Shown in pieces: positions 34,350 through 45,296 of a stretch of DNA of 64,000 bases. Source of the stretch: Rhyzopertha dominica (lineage: Eukaryota > Arthropoda > Insecta > Coleoptera > Bostrichidae); the NCBI GenBank assembly GCA_025024175.1, contig QCXZ01000053.1, forward strand, positions 13,206,001-13,270,000, in the 5' to 3' direction. The notes below the pieces were generated by a model that worked only from the letters and a program-made list of their open reading frames with translations, ran no database searches and was not told where the DNA came from. Position numbers and translations under genes: made by a program. How positions within the stretch are numbered: the first letter of the stretch is position 1; each line of letters opens with the position of its first letter.

Positions 34350-35000
34350 AGTAAATTTTTGGCTTCGACGTGTTGAATAGGGCATTAACTTTTAGAACTA
34401 GCTGTTTGGTGCCTTCAATCGATATGGTGTCGCTAATATATTCAATTTCCGCTACTCCGAATATACATTCTGGGAGGTTGATACCAATCTATATTCTCTG
34501 AATCTTTGAAAAAACAAATACGCTTCTAGTGTTCCTTAAGCGTGGATAACCCTATCAGGATCTCATCAACGTAGCAGTAAAGGCCTTGAAAGGCCTTTAA
34601 CCCATGAACTGCGGAAATGTTTTTGTGGCGCTTCTCAATCCAAATGTCACTAGTTTGAAATCATACAGTCCGAACGGTATAATGATGGCTGTCTTCTATA
34701 TATCCTTGTCCGCCTCCGGAGTCTGGCTGTAAGCTTGTTTTAGGCCAATATCGAAAAAAATAGTCTTATCGCCAAGCGTGTTGGTAAAGTTTTCCAAGTT
34801 AGCAGCACAGTATTGGTCTGGTTATCTCGCAAGGTTTCCGGGTACTATACAAAGAGAGCTACTCCAGGGCGGACACAGCATAACGTATGGCCCAGATGTT
34901 GCTTGTACCGCAAAGAACTTATTAACTTTATTGGCCGTGTAAGCATGGTGAAGATCTGCATCGACCAACTCATACCCTTAAATTCTGCATCATATCTAAA
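34350..35000 (-). pseudogene. Ty3/gypsy-type reverse transcriptase fragment
   Basis: Minus-strand frames give NLENFTNTLGDKTIFFDIGL (about 34802-34743), AYSQTPEADKD, then TAIIIPFGLYDF (about 34690-34655) and FGLRSATKTF. After a frame change comes CYVDEILIG (about 34578-34552), where the catalytic YxDD box reads YVDE. After another, EIEYISDTISIEGTKQL (about 34460-34405). The order is that of fingers, palm and thumb of gypsy polymerases. Stops and frameshifts separate the blocks. No LTR was recognised. It is separate from the remnant at 43 kb. Confidence 0.75.
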
Positions 35001-35329
35001 AGTCCTATTCTTTGCTGGTACATCTTTCTTGGATAGCAACAACTAGGTCTTGACATTAACATTAGTGACTCTATCAAGTTTAGTTGCCAAGTCCTAAATG
35101 AAGGTCCGATTTGTCTCATCTACTAGCTCATGTTTCACATTTTGTAGCTAGATGTGATTTCCTAAACGAGAGCTCCTTAGATAGTCCTGCTGTCAGACAT
35201 GGTAAACTCTTTCGAAGTATTAATTCACGATGCATGGGGTGCACCACAAAGAAACCTCTAGATAATTACCCTCTTTCGGGCGACACCAGTACTGATAATT
35301 TGGGAAGAGATTTGGTACAAAGAAATCTG

Positions 35330-35600
35330 ACTTGACCGTTTGTCACACAATTAACTGTGCAGGGAGAAAGAGTAAAACAAATGATTTCTTCCATGCATAT
35401 CTACTTTTATTTATAGGGCAGTTTAGTATGACTAAAGAAAGATACTTTGCTCTCACCGGGATTCGAACCTTGGCTTCCAGATTTGAAGCACTACGGAACC
35501 ATCAAAAGTCTCGCTACGAATATCAGTAAGACCATTTTATTAGCGGTCTGCATGCCCAAAGTCGAATCCCGATCATCCCCAACATTTGGCTCAGATATCA
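35330..35600. repeat. tRNA-related (SINE-like) sequence with two B-box words
   Basis: On the minus strand GGTTCGAATCCCGG at 35470-35457 is a perfect RNA polymerase III B box. It is preceded by GCTTC...GAAGC, which could form an anticodon-like stem, and by TGGTTCCGTAGTG as a weak A box. About 100 bp away, AGTCGAATCCCGAT (35560-35573) is a second B-box-like word on the plus strand. Acceptor stems do not pair well, so neither is a functional tRNA. A tRNA-derived SINE is the simplest reading. Confidence 0.4.
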
Positions 35601-35604
35601 CAAA

Positions 35605-38210
35605 ATTTAATTTATTATAACTATTACAATCACTGTTTGTATTATAGTACCATAATTTACAGGTATATAGTTCAATGACCACTGTTTTTTGTGTATTACG
35701 CGTTACAGAGAAATGAACACCAGCATAACAAGTCTAGCACATGAATTATACTGAGTTGGGTATGTTTGCTTCCTGTGGCTTAAATACTTAGGTGTTGTCT
35801 AAATGTTTCTATTATCTACTTCCTTGCACTTAAGGATGGCGTGTAGGCTTTCAGACACGTAACTATATGACTAATGAGTAGACAAATACAAAATCCTTTT
35901 GTACTTAAATGGCGTATTAAACCGAACAATTTTATTTTTGTTTGAATTTTCCTTAGATAATTGGCCACGTTCTTTGTACATTAGTCTATCTGACAGTTCT
36001 ATAAGTAAGTTCTAAGGTTAGGTTTAATCGGTTTGTTTTCTTTGCTTTAAAAACATTTATGTTTCCTACCATCATTTTGCACCTATTTTATATACATGGT
36101 GACTGGAATAGCTCTTAAGGTAAATGAATCTTGATAGGTACATAATATACAGACAATGGTTGCGACGTATATACTTCCATCTCTATTAATGAAGGATTGG
36201 GCATTCGGCAATACTTGCTACAACATCTCTCACTCATTTTGTCTTTTGGTCTTTTGTGTTGCCGTATCAAACATGATACTGAAGTTGTTGGTACATTATG
36301 ATGCAATTAGCTTAGTAACTATGTACAGGGAACGACATCTATCATCATTTTTTATACAGCCACAACGAATTAGAATAACCTAATCTGTCCAAAGAGTAAG
36401 TGAACACTGTTAATTAGTGTCATAGAATGAGCTACAGCGCCATCTGTTAATGTCGTTCACGAACTACATCCATATCTATATCTGCCGCATATTTTTCGAA
36501 TCTGAAATCTAAGCCACAAAAATCTAACATCCGAAGCAGTTTGATTTAAACATGTTATTCACGTAGTGTTCCTCTTTACAGGAACACTATATTTACGACG
36601 CACATAGTGCCGTCTGTGAATGTGTCATATATACTATTTCGTGTATTGTTGATTAGAGCAATAGTGTTTACACTTGTCTCATAAAAGTGTCCAGTACATG
36701 TGGCTGTATATCCCATCATGTTATACTAGACAGCGTCACAGTAGATGTATGCGCACAAAATTTATCACTATACAATAACACACTGTGGTCGAGATTCGGA
36801 CTCTGATGGCGCAGCTATCAGCATCGTCCCAGGGCATAAACCTGGATGGCCGGAGTCAAATTACGATCAGAGCGATGAATATTTTTCGATTTTTGCCTCG
36901 TATGTTACAAAAATTGCGTCATAACTATATGCAGCCAACGGCATTTGTCATATAATTCATTCTCCATATTATTATTAGTAAGCCTCCGCCTTTACGAAAA
37001 TTAACCACCATAGTTTCTGTCTTGCTGGAAGCTCTACGTGCTCATTTCCCATGAGAAAAACTCCTTCACCTCGTATGCACCTCTTATCCTATTAACCTAT
37101 ATAATCTGAGGTGCTCAGGAGACCCCGCGTAAATATTAACGGTTTCATTAATAATGTGTCGAGCGCAGCCCAGACTCGAAGTCGATTTTATATAATAATA
37201 ATGAAGCAAGTGCAGGCGAGTTTATTGAAAACGTAACTCAACTAGTACTGCATGCATTATATCGAAACTGACAATCTGTGAAATAAGAGGGCATATTTTG
37301 TGGCAAGTACGAAACGATGGTAATGATTACGTGTTCCGATAAATGTAAACATATAGACGCTTAGAAACTGATTAACCTGTCACATTTATGATGTTTATTC
37401 CTTGTTATGTTATGTTATATTATATTCCATCGAATGGTTACTTGACTTTACAAACATTTTCAGCGATACTTCCATCCCACACATAGAATGTTTATTTTTT
37501 TCTTCCGGGATGGATGTAATTACACAAAGCTTCCTTTGGGGGATTGATTTTCTTTCGCTTTCCTTGCCCAACAATAACATATCTTACCTGCTTCAGCTGA
37601 ATAGGATACGATTACAACTAACTCCATGTGGTTACTTTACAAAAGTACCATGCTCCAAGTCGTGGAATGATTTCTAGCAGAATATAACTAGCTCTAGACA
37701 GCAGATGTGTTGAACGCATTGACAACCATCACTATGTGTTACCTTCACACAAAATGTGCGATCGGTGTCCCAGGGAAGAGATCTACAAATAGGCACTTTT
37801 GTCAATGGCGGCTGGTCAGGTGAGACAAGAGACGCGCAGCTTCACGATAAGCTACATACCGCATTTCATTTTAATAAAGTCAAAAGAAAAGAACTTACAT
37901 TGTAACTGACATTTACGTAAAACACATATTTAAGAACTAGGTATCCCTTAAAGCAACTTCCGCCGCTCTGTCCACATAAGCTCTAAAAATGGCGCGAATA
38001 TGGCACGAAGGCGGGTTGTTTAAGTAATGACCAAAGCTTTAATCTGAGAGCTTCGTAGGTAGGACGTAACTCCATCGACTCGAATCGGATATTGTCGGTT
38101 TCTCTCATGTACTACATGACGTGTCACATTTCTCTCTCTCTTAACATCATCAACTGGCATATTTCACCAATCCGTTAATTTAAGTTATATCTAAGGTAAT
38201 TTTGGTAATG
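35605..38210. other. No gene recognised outside the tRNA-like sequence
   Basis: Apart from 36800-36872 nothing codes convincingly. Open frames near 36115-36383 and 37402-37677 are A+T-rich and unsupported. Confidence 0.4.
36800..36872 (+). pseudogene. tRNA-like sequence, decayed
   Basis: CTCTGAT (36800-36806) pairs with ATCAGAG (36866-36872) as a 7-bp acceptor-like stem. TGGCGCAGC resembles an A box, CCAGG...CCTGG forms an anticodon-like stem, and GGAGTCAAATTAC is a degraded B box. The D and T stems do not pair, and position 33 is not T. It is best read as a tRNA pseudogene or the head of a SINE. Confidence 0.4.
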
Positions 38211-38216
38211 TGGATT

Positions 38217-38432
38217 ACAGAAAGTCACCAAAGAGGCTTTCCAAGAAGGAAAGAAGATATGCAAGTCAGTGTGAAATTTTTTTTAGATAAAAAGCCTGGA
38301 ACAAATCCTTTCAAAAATAATCTACCGGAAGAGGGTTGCTACAAATATTTATTGAACAGAAATCCAGTGCTCCGTGAAAGAGTGTTCTACAGAAGGCGTA
38401 GTAACGCCTCTTTTTATAATTTAACCATATAA
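38217..38432 (+). pseudogene. pogo/CENP-B-like DNA-binding domain fragment
   Basis: After an acceptor-like TGGATTACAG at 38210-38219 the frame reads RGFPRRKEDMQVSVKFFLDK (about 38232-38290), NPFKNNLPEEGCYKYLLNRN and PVLRERV, ending at TAA 38430-38432. GFPRxKxDLQ...FL, NPFxxNxPGxGWYxxFLxRHP is the signature of the second helix-turn-helix (HTH_Tnp_Tc5/CENPB type) of pogo/Tigger transposases and of domesticated relatives. Key aromatic and His positions have drifted (GCYKYLLNRNP). No DDE domain follows. It could be one exon of a spliced gene, but no donor site was identified. Confidence 0.7.
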
Positions 38433-38481
38433 ACGGTTAACAGCTTCAGTACCATGATGCAGGCCGAGCATTTTTTATATA

Positions 38482-39719
38482 CAGGATGTTTCGCGAATGA
38501 TAATGACCCTGACGAAATTAAAAATTCAACCCAAAATACATTTGCAGAGGTAACATTGATAATTGTTCATCGTCTTAAAAAAGATAAAACGTAAGGGCTG
38601 TATACATTCATAAATTTTGACATAAAATTCAATCATTTACTTTAAGTCAATTCTATATTGTAAATCAAATCTTATTTTTGAAAAATGTTCATTCAATAAC
38701 ATTAATGTAATAAATGCTCAAAATATCGCCCTCTGCTGTTTTCACAAGCTTCAGTTCGTGTCCAAATAGATCGTTTAACGTGCATTAACATTTCTAGAGT
38801 GATGGATCTACATGCATCACGTATTTTATTTTCTAAATGCTCTACACTTTCAATTGGTGTTTGGTATACTTGCTCTTTTATCATTCCCCACAGATAAAAA
38901 ATCCAAAGAAGTAAGGTCTGGGCTTCTCGGTGGCCAAGGATTATTCCTATCCATCGGTTAGGCAAAACCAAATCAAGATGATTTCGCACTATTCTATGAT
39001 AATGCGCAGGTGCCCCATCTTGTTGGAATCCTAGATCTAGTCTTACTTGTAAATTTACATTTTGGAGAAGTACCGGTAAAATGTTTCTTAAAAAATTTAG
39101 ATTAGTATTGCCGTTTAAACTATCGCGAAAAACATAAGGCCCAACAATTTGATTCCCCAATATTCCACACCAGACATTCTTCGAGTAGATAGTTTGAAAA
39201 TGTCCTCGAATCCAACGTGGATTTTCTTGGGCATAATAATACATTTTTTTTTGTCAACTCCACCATTATTAGAAAATCTTGCGTCATCTGAGAAGCAAAT
39301 GTTGTCATAAAATCTCACATTCAGATTTTGGTGTACCCGAAAAAAGTTACAAAAAGCCAGTCTATTGTTTTATTGCCAGGGCCTGTTGCGGTTCTTTCTC
39401 TTGACTTTTTCAGTGGTGACCAGTTTATCCTTAAAGTCAATTCAAGTCCCTTAAAAATTGTATCGGCAGGAGCTTTTTTATTTGGAAAACGTTGTCTGTA
39501 TAAACGGCAGCAGCGGAAGCTTTTTTCTTGCATTCACCATAAATCAAAATCATATCTGTTTTTTTTGCATTTGAATACATTTTGACTTTTAATAAATACA
39601 GTGACAGGAACCATAGCGCATAGCCGTCATGGATTCCCAATTTATTTTTAAAATAATACCATTATGTAAAATAACCACATTGGCTATGAGAATGTATTTG
39701 TCATTCGTGAAACATCCTG
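38482..39719 (-). mobile_element. DUF4817-type Tc1/mariner-like element, copy 1 (internally deleted)
   Basis: The ends are CAGGATGTTTCGCGAATGAT at 38482 and the complement TCATTCGTGAAACATCCTG ending at 39719. TA lies on the left, and CA (probably a mutated TA) on the right. Sub-terminal sequences such as ACCCTGACGAAATTAAAAA match those of the copy at 50424-51821. Length is 1238 bp against 1398 bp. Most of the difference is one internal deletion of about 155 bp inside the transposase. Confidence 0.9.
38702..39640 (-). pseudogene. Transposase of copy 1, frameshifted and deleted
   Basis: The N-terminus MYSNAKKTDMILIYGECKKK (about 39580-39520) is the DUF4817 helix-turn-helix. It continues in another frame with RLYRQRFPNKKAPADTIFKG and ERTATGPGN. 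There the helix-turn-helix 2 region is deleted and the text resumes at RLAVCNFF-like codons. A further frame has the FSDDARF block (first Asp, about 39290), then VWCGILGNQIVGPYVF, LDLGFQQDGAPAHYHRI (second Asp, about 39030) and VRNHLDLVLPNRWIG. After another frameshift come LWGMIKEQVYQTPIESVEHL and a C-terminus ending FEHLLH. Homologous to 50559-51572. Confidence 0.85.
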
Positions 39720-39721
39720 CA

Positions 39722-40600
39722 TATAATAAATGTTTTTAATCCTTACCTTATTAAACAAAATGCAACATTTTCTGTGATTTTGTTCGTTAATGGACATGGT
39801 ACGCTCATAAACTAACAATTAAGCGACATCTGTACACAACTAAAGGTAATTCTAGATCGCTTTATGGGAACTTGATATAAAACGTGCTATTCAAGTGGGC
39901 CAACGCGGAAAAAAGGTTGTGAGCCACTGACATAGACTAGAAATCAGTTTCAAATAATGTACAACTCTTGCTATTTAAATTCTTTGGCCGGATGGCTCAA
40001 GGCTTTAGACGAATGCAAAAAAGCTTAAAACCGAAAATAGTATTGTCAAATTAAAACTGCCTTATTTTAGAATTTTTTTAGGGGGTTGAATTTTTTGTTC
40101 GGATAATCTGTAGTTATTATAAACCTCTGTATTTTAGGAAGAATTTATACTAAATTTAAGCTCATAAGTTTTCCCCATCGCACTTCATATCTAAGTTACT
40201 CTATACTGTTACGTTATTTTTAAGTATAATTTGCACAATCCAAAGTCACGAGCTTCGTTTTGTAAATTTAACGAAGTCTTATCGTGACCTTGCCTTGGGG
40301 TTAGAAAGAAAATCATTTCCAAGCCTTGTCTGGATAATTTTAAATAAAATGAAAGCTGCACGCGACAGTTGCCAAATATATTGCCTGAAATACCTACTCG
40401 GTACCTAGCAACAGTTGTTTTCCATCCCAAGACGTCTGTCAGCACACCGCCGCGGTTTGTACTGGGGAGATCGGTTAGCCCCCAGAGCTGGTTTCCATCA
40501 TGCTCGTTTGTTCTGAGTTACACGCAAAGTTTGTTCGCTTAGCGGATAATTATTAACTCGAATGTGCACCGTAACTAGAAGCTATCCCTTTGTTCTTTCT
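39722..40600. other. No gene; DNA upstream of the first Beat exon
   Basis: A+T-rich, becoming GC-richer after 40440. The last 20 bp before the exon (40588-40607) are a good polypyrimidine tract ending TTTTTCAG. The preceding Beat exon, encoding the first half of the Ig domain, was not found. Confidence 0.5.
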
Positions 40601-40607
40601 TTTTCAG

Positions 40608-40743
40608 AAGGCGAACAGCAGCGAGAAGCAGCTACATCTGTCAAAATTAGATTATGCGGCGTCTGGTTGGTATTCCTGTGTCGTCTCCATGGAAACGCCG
40701 ATATTCAGCAAGGATTCGGAAAGCCGTATGCTCACAGTTATAG
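40608..40743 (+). CDS. Beaten-path (Beat) family Ig-domain exon, C-terminal half of first Ig domain
   Basis: This 136-nt exon is bounded by TTTTTCAG| and |GTAGGTG. It begins at a codon boundary and ends after one base of a codon (phase 0 in, phase 1 out). It encodes 45 residues. KANSSEKQLHLSKLDYAASG leads into WYSCVVS, the Tyr-x-Cys of strand F of an immunoglobulin fold, then METPIFSKDSESRMLTVI. The D/ASGxYxCxVSxETPIF...LTVI pattern is characteristic of Beat proteins, arthropod cell-surface or secreted ligands of Sidestep proteins in motor-axon guidance. NSS is a possible glycosylation site. The codon split at its end is completed by the exon at 57653 (G plus AA gives Glu). Which Beat paralogue it is cannot be decided from 45 residues. 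Confidence 0.87.
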
Positions 40744-41142
40744 GTAGGTGATAACGAGATTAAAACATCTTATTCTTTCATCCATCCTGAAAAGAATTTC
40801 ATTTATCTCCCACTGTTCTTTGGGTTTTCTGTCCGTGCCCTTGCAGCCATAACGTCGTAAGTAGAAGTTGTGTAAGCAATGTGTGTAATGACTTTTGTTA
40901 CAAGTAATACTATAGGCAATGGAATTTAAGATTGCAGCGCCACGGTGGTGCTTACGTGAACTACATTCTGTTACATTATTTTACGTGGGAAACGCGGCAG
41001 AAACCGCGATCCGTAGTTTAACCATTTATAATGGCAGGTACTAGTTCGAACACATAAAAATAATTGTTATAAAACAGCAACACGCCATGTGCGAAATGTT
41101 CGTATAATTCATTTATGTAACAGAGTGTAACTAGAGTAAAAC

Positions 41143-42849
41143 CCACCACCCGCTAAACATAGTATATATCAGAAACATTTCAAATCTTCAAATGTATTGC
41201 ATAAATGAAACGTTTGGGAGGTACATTTAGGTAATGTTTCGGTAATGTGTATGTTGAGTCCATACTGATTTACAACGTATCTGCAATGTTCGTTATTTGC
41301 GCTTGAGGAACGTTTCTACAATATGACATAAACTTAACATTAACATAACTTTCTTGACGTATGTTACGTATAACATAGGTATGCATCAATTCAAAGATAA
41401 CATTAAGGATTGAGCCCGAAAGAGAAAAAAGGATATGAAAGATCTGTCTCAAATAACGATAGGAAGCGAACCATCTACTTTTGCAAAACAGAACCACTTA
41501 CTCAATATTTAGAGAAAAATGAATGTTTATCTGACTGACAAAAGATTTAACTAGACCCTAAAGTATTTTCAAATAAATATTCTTACTATTTTTGTTGAAA
41601 TTATTACTAATTGTGAGGTCTACATCACAGATTATATTTGACTTTTTACAAATTTTAGTTGTTATTATTATGTCGGATAGATCCTACTTATTTCTACACG
41701 ACGTTTACTATTGGAACATTCTTGTTGCCATAGTGCTGTGATTGGCAATGTAGCAAACAGTTGGCAGCGGCGCGGCGTGTTCTGATCGCGCAAGGAGCAG
41801 GTGCAGAACACAGAGCGGAAGAGATTGACATAACCTGCTTAGCGTAAAGTGTTGTGGTTTTTGGTTTTGATCAGTTTTATTGCAGTTTAGACCATAAGAA
41901 ATCAGCCCGTGGCATATAATGTGGCATGGAAGGTAAGCGTTTTTCGGATAGTACCCATATTTCATATACAGTGCTGTATCGGGTTGGCAGAAGTAGTTAT
42001 AAAAATTACTTTTGAAGGCGGTTACAGAAAATATTTCATTGTAAATTAATAGTAGTGTTCATGAACAGAAAGGAAAAACAATTATGTAAATTACAAAACT
42101 TGCATATAATAAAAGTAAAAAACTGCTAAACAATAAAAAATTGCTGATCTTTCTGATGCAGACTTCCAAACTGAGGTTTCCACGTGGTTTCGTCAGGCAA
42201 CACCGAGATATCAGAGATCATAGTAACAGCATAAGGGAAATGGATATATATCTACACCACAATGTTGGTTTTATTTTTAATAATTTTTGTTTAGGTGAAC
42301 AGTTTGAAGATTCTGAACTTACGAATGTAGTTTAGCTGTTAAATTTAATGCAGTGTATGTCATATGGATTGCTGTTGTTTGTTTTATTTACTTCGCATCT
42401 GATGCTGTTATATTTTTGTTTGTGTATATATATGTAACTACTTTCTTATAATTTCTTATTTTAAACATATTGTTTTGTCTACTTATTATGCTTAGATTAT
42501 GTAAATTATTATTGTGTATGCACTTATGTAAACACTTCGTTTTCTTGAAAAATAAATTGTATATTTAATTAGTAACAATTAATATTAATAAATACCCCAA
42601 ATACAGTTTCAAATACGTTGTTGTAACGTTTAAAAAAGTACATATTGTAAACGTTTCATAAATATAGGCTTTAAAATGTTTCGTAATGTTTCTTTCGTAA
42701 CATTTCAGTGAAACATTCCTGAGGTAGGACATCTTCACAAACATAAATATTCATGAAACATTCCTGCAGCAAAATACGAAATGTTACAATATTACATTGC
42801 CTGTTTCAGATATGTTTCTGATACCGAAAATTGTTTAGTGGGCAGGTGG
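41143..42849. mobile_element. Candidate 1.7-kb element with CCACC...GGTGG termini
   Basis: CCACCACCCGCTAAACA (41143-41159) faces TGTTTAGTGGGCAGGTGG (42832-42849). Similarity continues inward (TATATCAGAAACATTTC against GAAATATGTTTCTGATACC style words). No target duplication was identified. The interior has many GTAATGTTTC-like words near both ends, a GC-richer patch at 41700-41830 and a faint mariner C-terminus-like stretch near 42150-42215 (DADFQTEVSTWFRQ). It contains the MITE fragment at 41403. Ends and coherence are uncertain. Confidence 0.4.
41403..41650. mobile_element. Fragment of the TTAA-flanked MITE family
   Basis: TTAAGGATTGAGCCCGAAAG starts a stretch that matches 48155-48400: ACGATAGGAAGCGAACCATC, CTACTTTTGCAAAACA, TTATCTGA, TAAAAGATT and GAGGTCTACATCACAGATTAT all occur in the same order in both. 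The right end with its second TTAA is missing here. Confidence 0.65.
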
Positions 42850-43207
42850 CGTATCGCTTATTTTCCACCACCTATTAATAATAATCTATACGTCATCATT
42901 CCATTTCCGTTTTTAAATATGAAAAATGAAATGATACATCAACTCCTTGCAATATCTTTATTCGACTGCTTTTACATTTCCTTTTCCTGTTCCCCTACTC
43001 TTAAGTCCCCCACCTGACATTGGTATCACCATACATCACACTTCTCCCCTCTTAAAAANATTAATTTGAACAATACATANGTTAAATAAAAAATAGATTA
43101 AATTAACAAGTACAAACGATCGACAAGTTTAATTATTCGTTTTGGTCTTGTTTCATTATCATTTACGTTGACTTTTGTTCCATCCTCTACCACTTCTTTA
43201 TCTTCAT

Positions 43208-43660
43208 TTATGTAGGGGATTGAACAGAATCAACGATTGCTGACGCTTTCAATCCTGCCGCCATTCCTTGATGTCTTCTGATCTGATTTAGATGACGTTT
43301 CCAGATTACGTCGTTCAACTCCGGTATTTTAACTAAATATGTTTGTTTACTAATTCTTTTTTTTCTTTGTACGAATACTGGCCTTACCATAAGGTACCCT
43401 AGTATATTGATAAAGACCTTTCTTTGCGAGTTGTTACAGTAACTAAATTTTGTCACTTGTCATGAAGCAAAACCTGCTGGTATGCATTTGATAAATCTAA
43501 TTTGCTGAAATGTGTACCACCTTCCAACTTTGAAAACAATTCCTCTATTCGCTGTAAAGGGTACTGGTCAATTTCAAAGGATTTAGCGTAACTTTAAAGT
43601 CACCACAGACTCTAACTGACCCTTTTTTTAATACTGGAACGATAGGCGATCCCCATACTC
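43208..43660 (-). pseudogene. Gypsy pol remnant: reverse transcriptase joined to integrase tail
   Basis: The minus strand reads GSPIVPVLKKGSVRVCGDFK (about 43650-43590), then RIEELFSKLEGGTHFSKLDL and SNAYQQVLLHDK (about 43550-43455), that is, the fingers and start of palm of reverse transcriptase with a frame break between the two blocks. A few bases later comes the end of integrase: PVFVQRKKRISKQTYLVK and IPELNDVIWKRHLNQIRR (about 43385-43275), the usual C-terminal H-x-x-Q-I/L motif. A deletion has removed the polymerase active site, RNase H, and the zinc-finger and catalytic core of integrase. Confidence 0.8.
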
Positions 43661-43956
43661 ATTTATTCTTCGAAGTGTAGCTTTTTGATAATCAAATCGT
43701 GTAGCATTGTGCACCTTTTACTATTACTAATGACGTAAGATGGCGCTGGGCTCTGTAACCGGCGATAGAGTCCCTAATAAATGAGATGCAATATTCGAAA
43801 GATTCTAAACATCATTGTTGTGCGCTTACGAGTGGGAAAGCGACCTGTGATATGTTTATGTTAAATAATACTTACATTTTGCTTTTTAAAATTTTCATTT
43901 TGAATAAACCAATTCCAGTACTGGCGAGAATGAAAACTTGATCCCTCGACACCTCT

Positions 43957-44285
43957 TGTCAGAACTTGTAAGCTTGCCGAGTAGATTACTGTTTTATGAA
44001 GCTTAAAATGTTCTGTGATGGCTAAAGACAAGAACAGGCTAAAATCACTGGGTTTAATATTCAAGAGAGATTGATTGACAGAAGTACGTTTAAATTTAAA
44101 CATTCAAATTTTATACACACTGTATTCAGGAATTTACATTTAGAGAAATTTCCGTTTTGAAATATGATTAATGAAATTATATATCAACTCTATGCAATAT
44201 CTTTATTCGACTGCTTTTACATTTCCTTTTCATATTCTCCTACTCTTAAGTCCCCCATCTATCATTGGGATCACCATGCATCACA
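43957..44285 (-). repeat. 5' LTR of the gypsy remnant
   Basis: The 329-bp copy starts TGTGATG and ends TCTGACA on the element strand. About 140 bp match the left copy at 42905-43040 closely. The AATAAA word (about 44208-44203) lies in the matching part, as expected for an R region. Confidence 0.65.
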
Positions 44286-44589
44286 TATTCACTGATATTT
44301 TATGTGTGCACTGTGTGCCAACTGACGTACTTTTTGCATACCTTCATAACTTGTGAAAATTAGAAAAGTTTATAAACCTTTCTGATTGCTCTTTTAAAGA
44401 GATGGCGAAATGCGTGCTAACTTATTTTTCTTCTTAGAACACCCTATTTCCAAATACTACACTGCGGGTTCTAAATACATTAAATTATTCTGTGAAAAAG
44501 GAAACTTTTGCAATATCTGCGAGAATAAGAGACAATTTTAAGACATTAAGCACCAAGACATACACCGTGTCCGTTAGACCAGTCCAAGC

Positions 44590-44970
44590 CTAAATTAAGT
44601 AACCTGTAATCTGACAAGTTACCATGCACCTGCATATATCAACCTCACAGCAGACCCTGACGGCAGCTTTTGCTGACGAGCAAGAACCGACATACATAAA
44701 AATGCTATGCCTTCTGAACCGCAACGAGCTACAGATAGATCTATTTCGCTGTCATCACAGCTCATCACAATAGCATAGACATGCATTTCTATGAATGTCG
44801 GTTTCTGCCCGTCACCAAAATGTGCCGTGAGGTTCTGCTGGCAGGTTAATGTATGCAGATGTATGCCAACTTGTCAGATTACAGGTCACTTCCTTTAGGA
44901 AGTAGTACCCATTAAGGCAACTAGGTGGCTTTGTCGTCGTGTCACATCATTACTAACAGACGGCATTGCC
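44590..44970 (-). mobile_element. Second, truncated copy of the hammerhead foldback element
   Basis: The arms 44598-44700 and 44786-44970 are inverted copies of each other and of the element at 4157-4841. Shared words are AACCGACATACAT, GTCACTTCCTTTAGGAA, TTAAGGCA and CTAGGTGGC. The loop holds a degenerate ribozyme core on the minus strand: GTGATGAG (44768-44761), stem II CTGT/ACAG, CGAAA ending at 44744, then TAGATCTATC. The first core base is G instead of C, and stem I no longer pairs. The outer left arm is missing. Confidence 0.65.
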
Positions 44971-45296
44971 GTTTATTTTTGTAACAGTAGCGGGTATTTA
45001 TCCGTTCCACCTGTGTGTTAGTGGACAACGGCAAAGCTTTCCTTTTGTCTCTCCATTTGAAAATTGTAATTCCATCGACATTTTCTTATACAGCAACTCG
45101 TACCTTGAGCTTTATATGTTTTTTCAGAATTACTTTCATGTTTTTTAGAAGCATTTACACACTAAATGGGTGCCTTGCTTCAGCAGTTTATCGGCAAGGT
45201 CTAAGTGTAACAATTGTATGTTACTGAGCATGGCCCAGAACCCAATAACTATATCAGCATTCCGAATATACCTAGATGTTCCATATATATCTACTA

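Larger units (their letters stand above)
42905..44285 (-). mobile_element. Ty3/gypsy LTR retrotransposon remnant
   Basis: Two direct repeats flank a minus-strand pol fragment. The right copy (43957-44285) would be the 5' LTR, starting TGTGATGCATGGTGATCCCA, with AATAAA near 44205 and ending before an AGAGGTGTCGAGGG stretch that may be the primer-binding site. The left copy (42905-43040) is the start of the 3' LTR and is preceded on the element strand by a purine tract, AAGAGGGGAGAAG (43053-43041). Shared words include AAGTCCCCCA and GCAATATCTTTATTCGACTG. The left LTR is truncated. The interior is mostly deleted. Confidence 0.75.

Noticed and set aside
36800..36872. Functional tRNA gene
   Set aside because: D and T stems do not pair, the B box is degraded and base 33 is not T. 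Kept only as a tRNA-like pseudogene.
40562..40747. 61-codon ATG-started frame covering the first Beat exon
   Set aside because: It uses the wrong frame. The exon bounded by splice sites reads a different frame that gives a clear Ig strand F.
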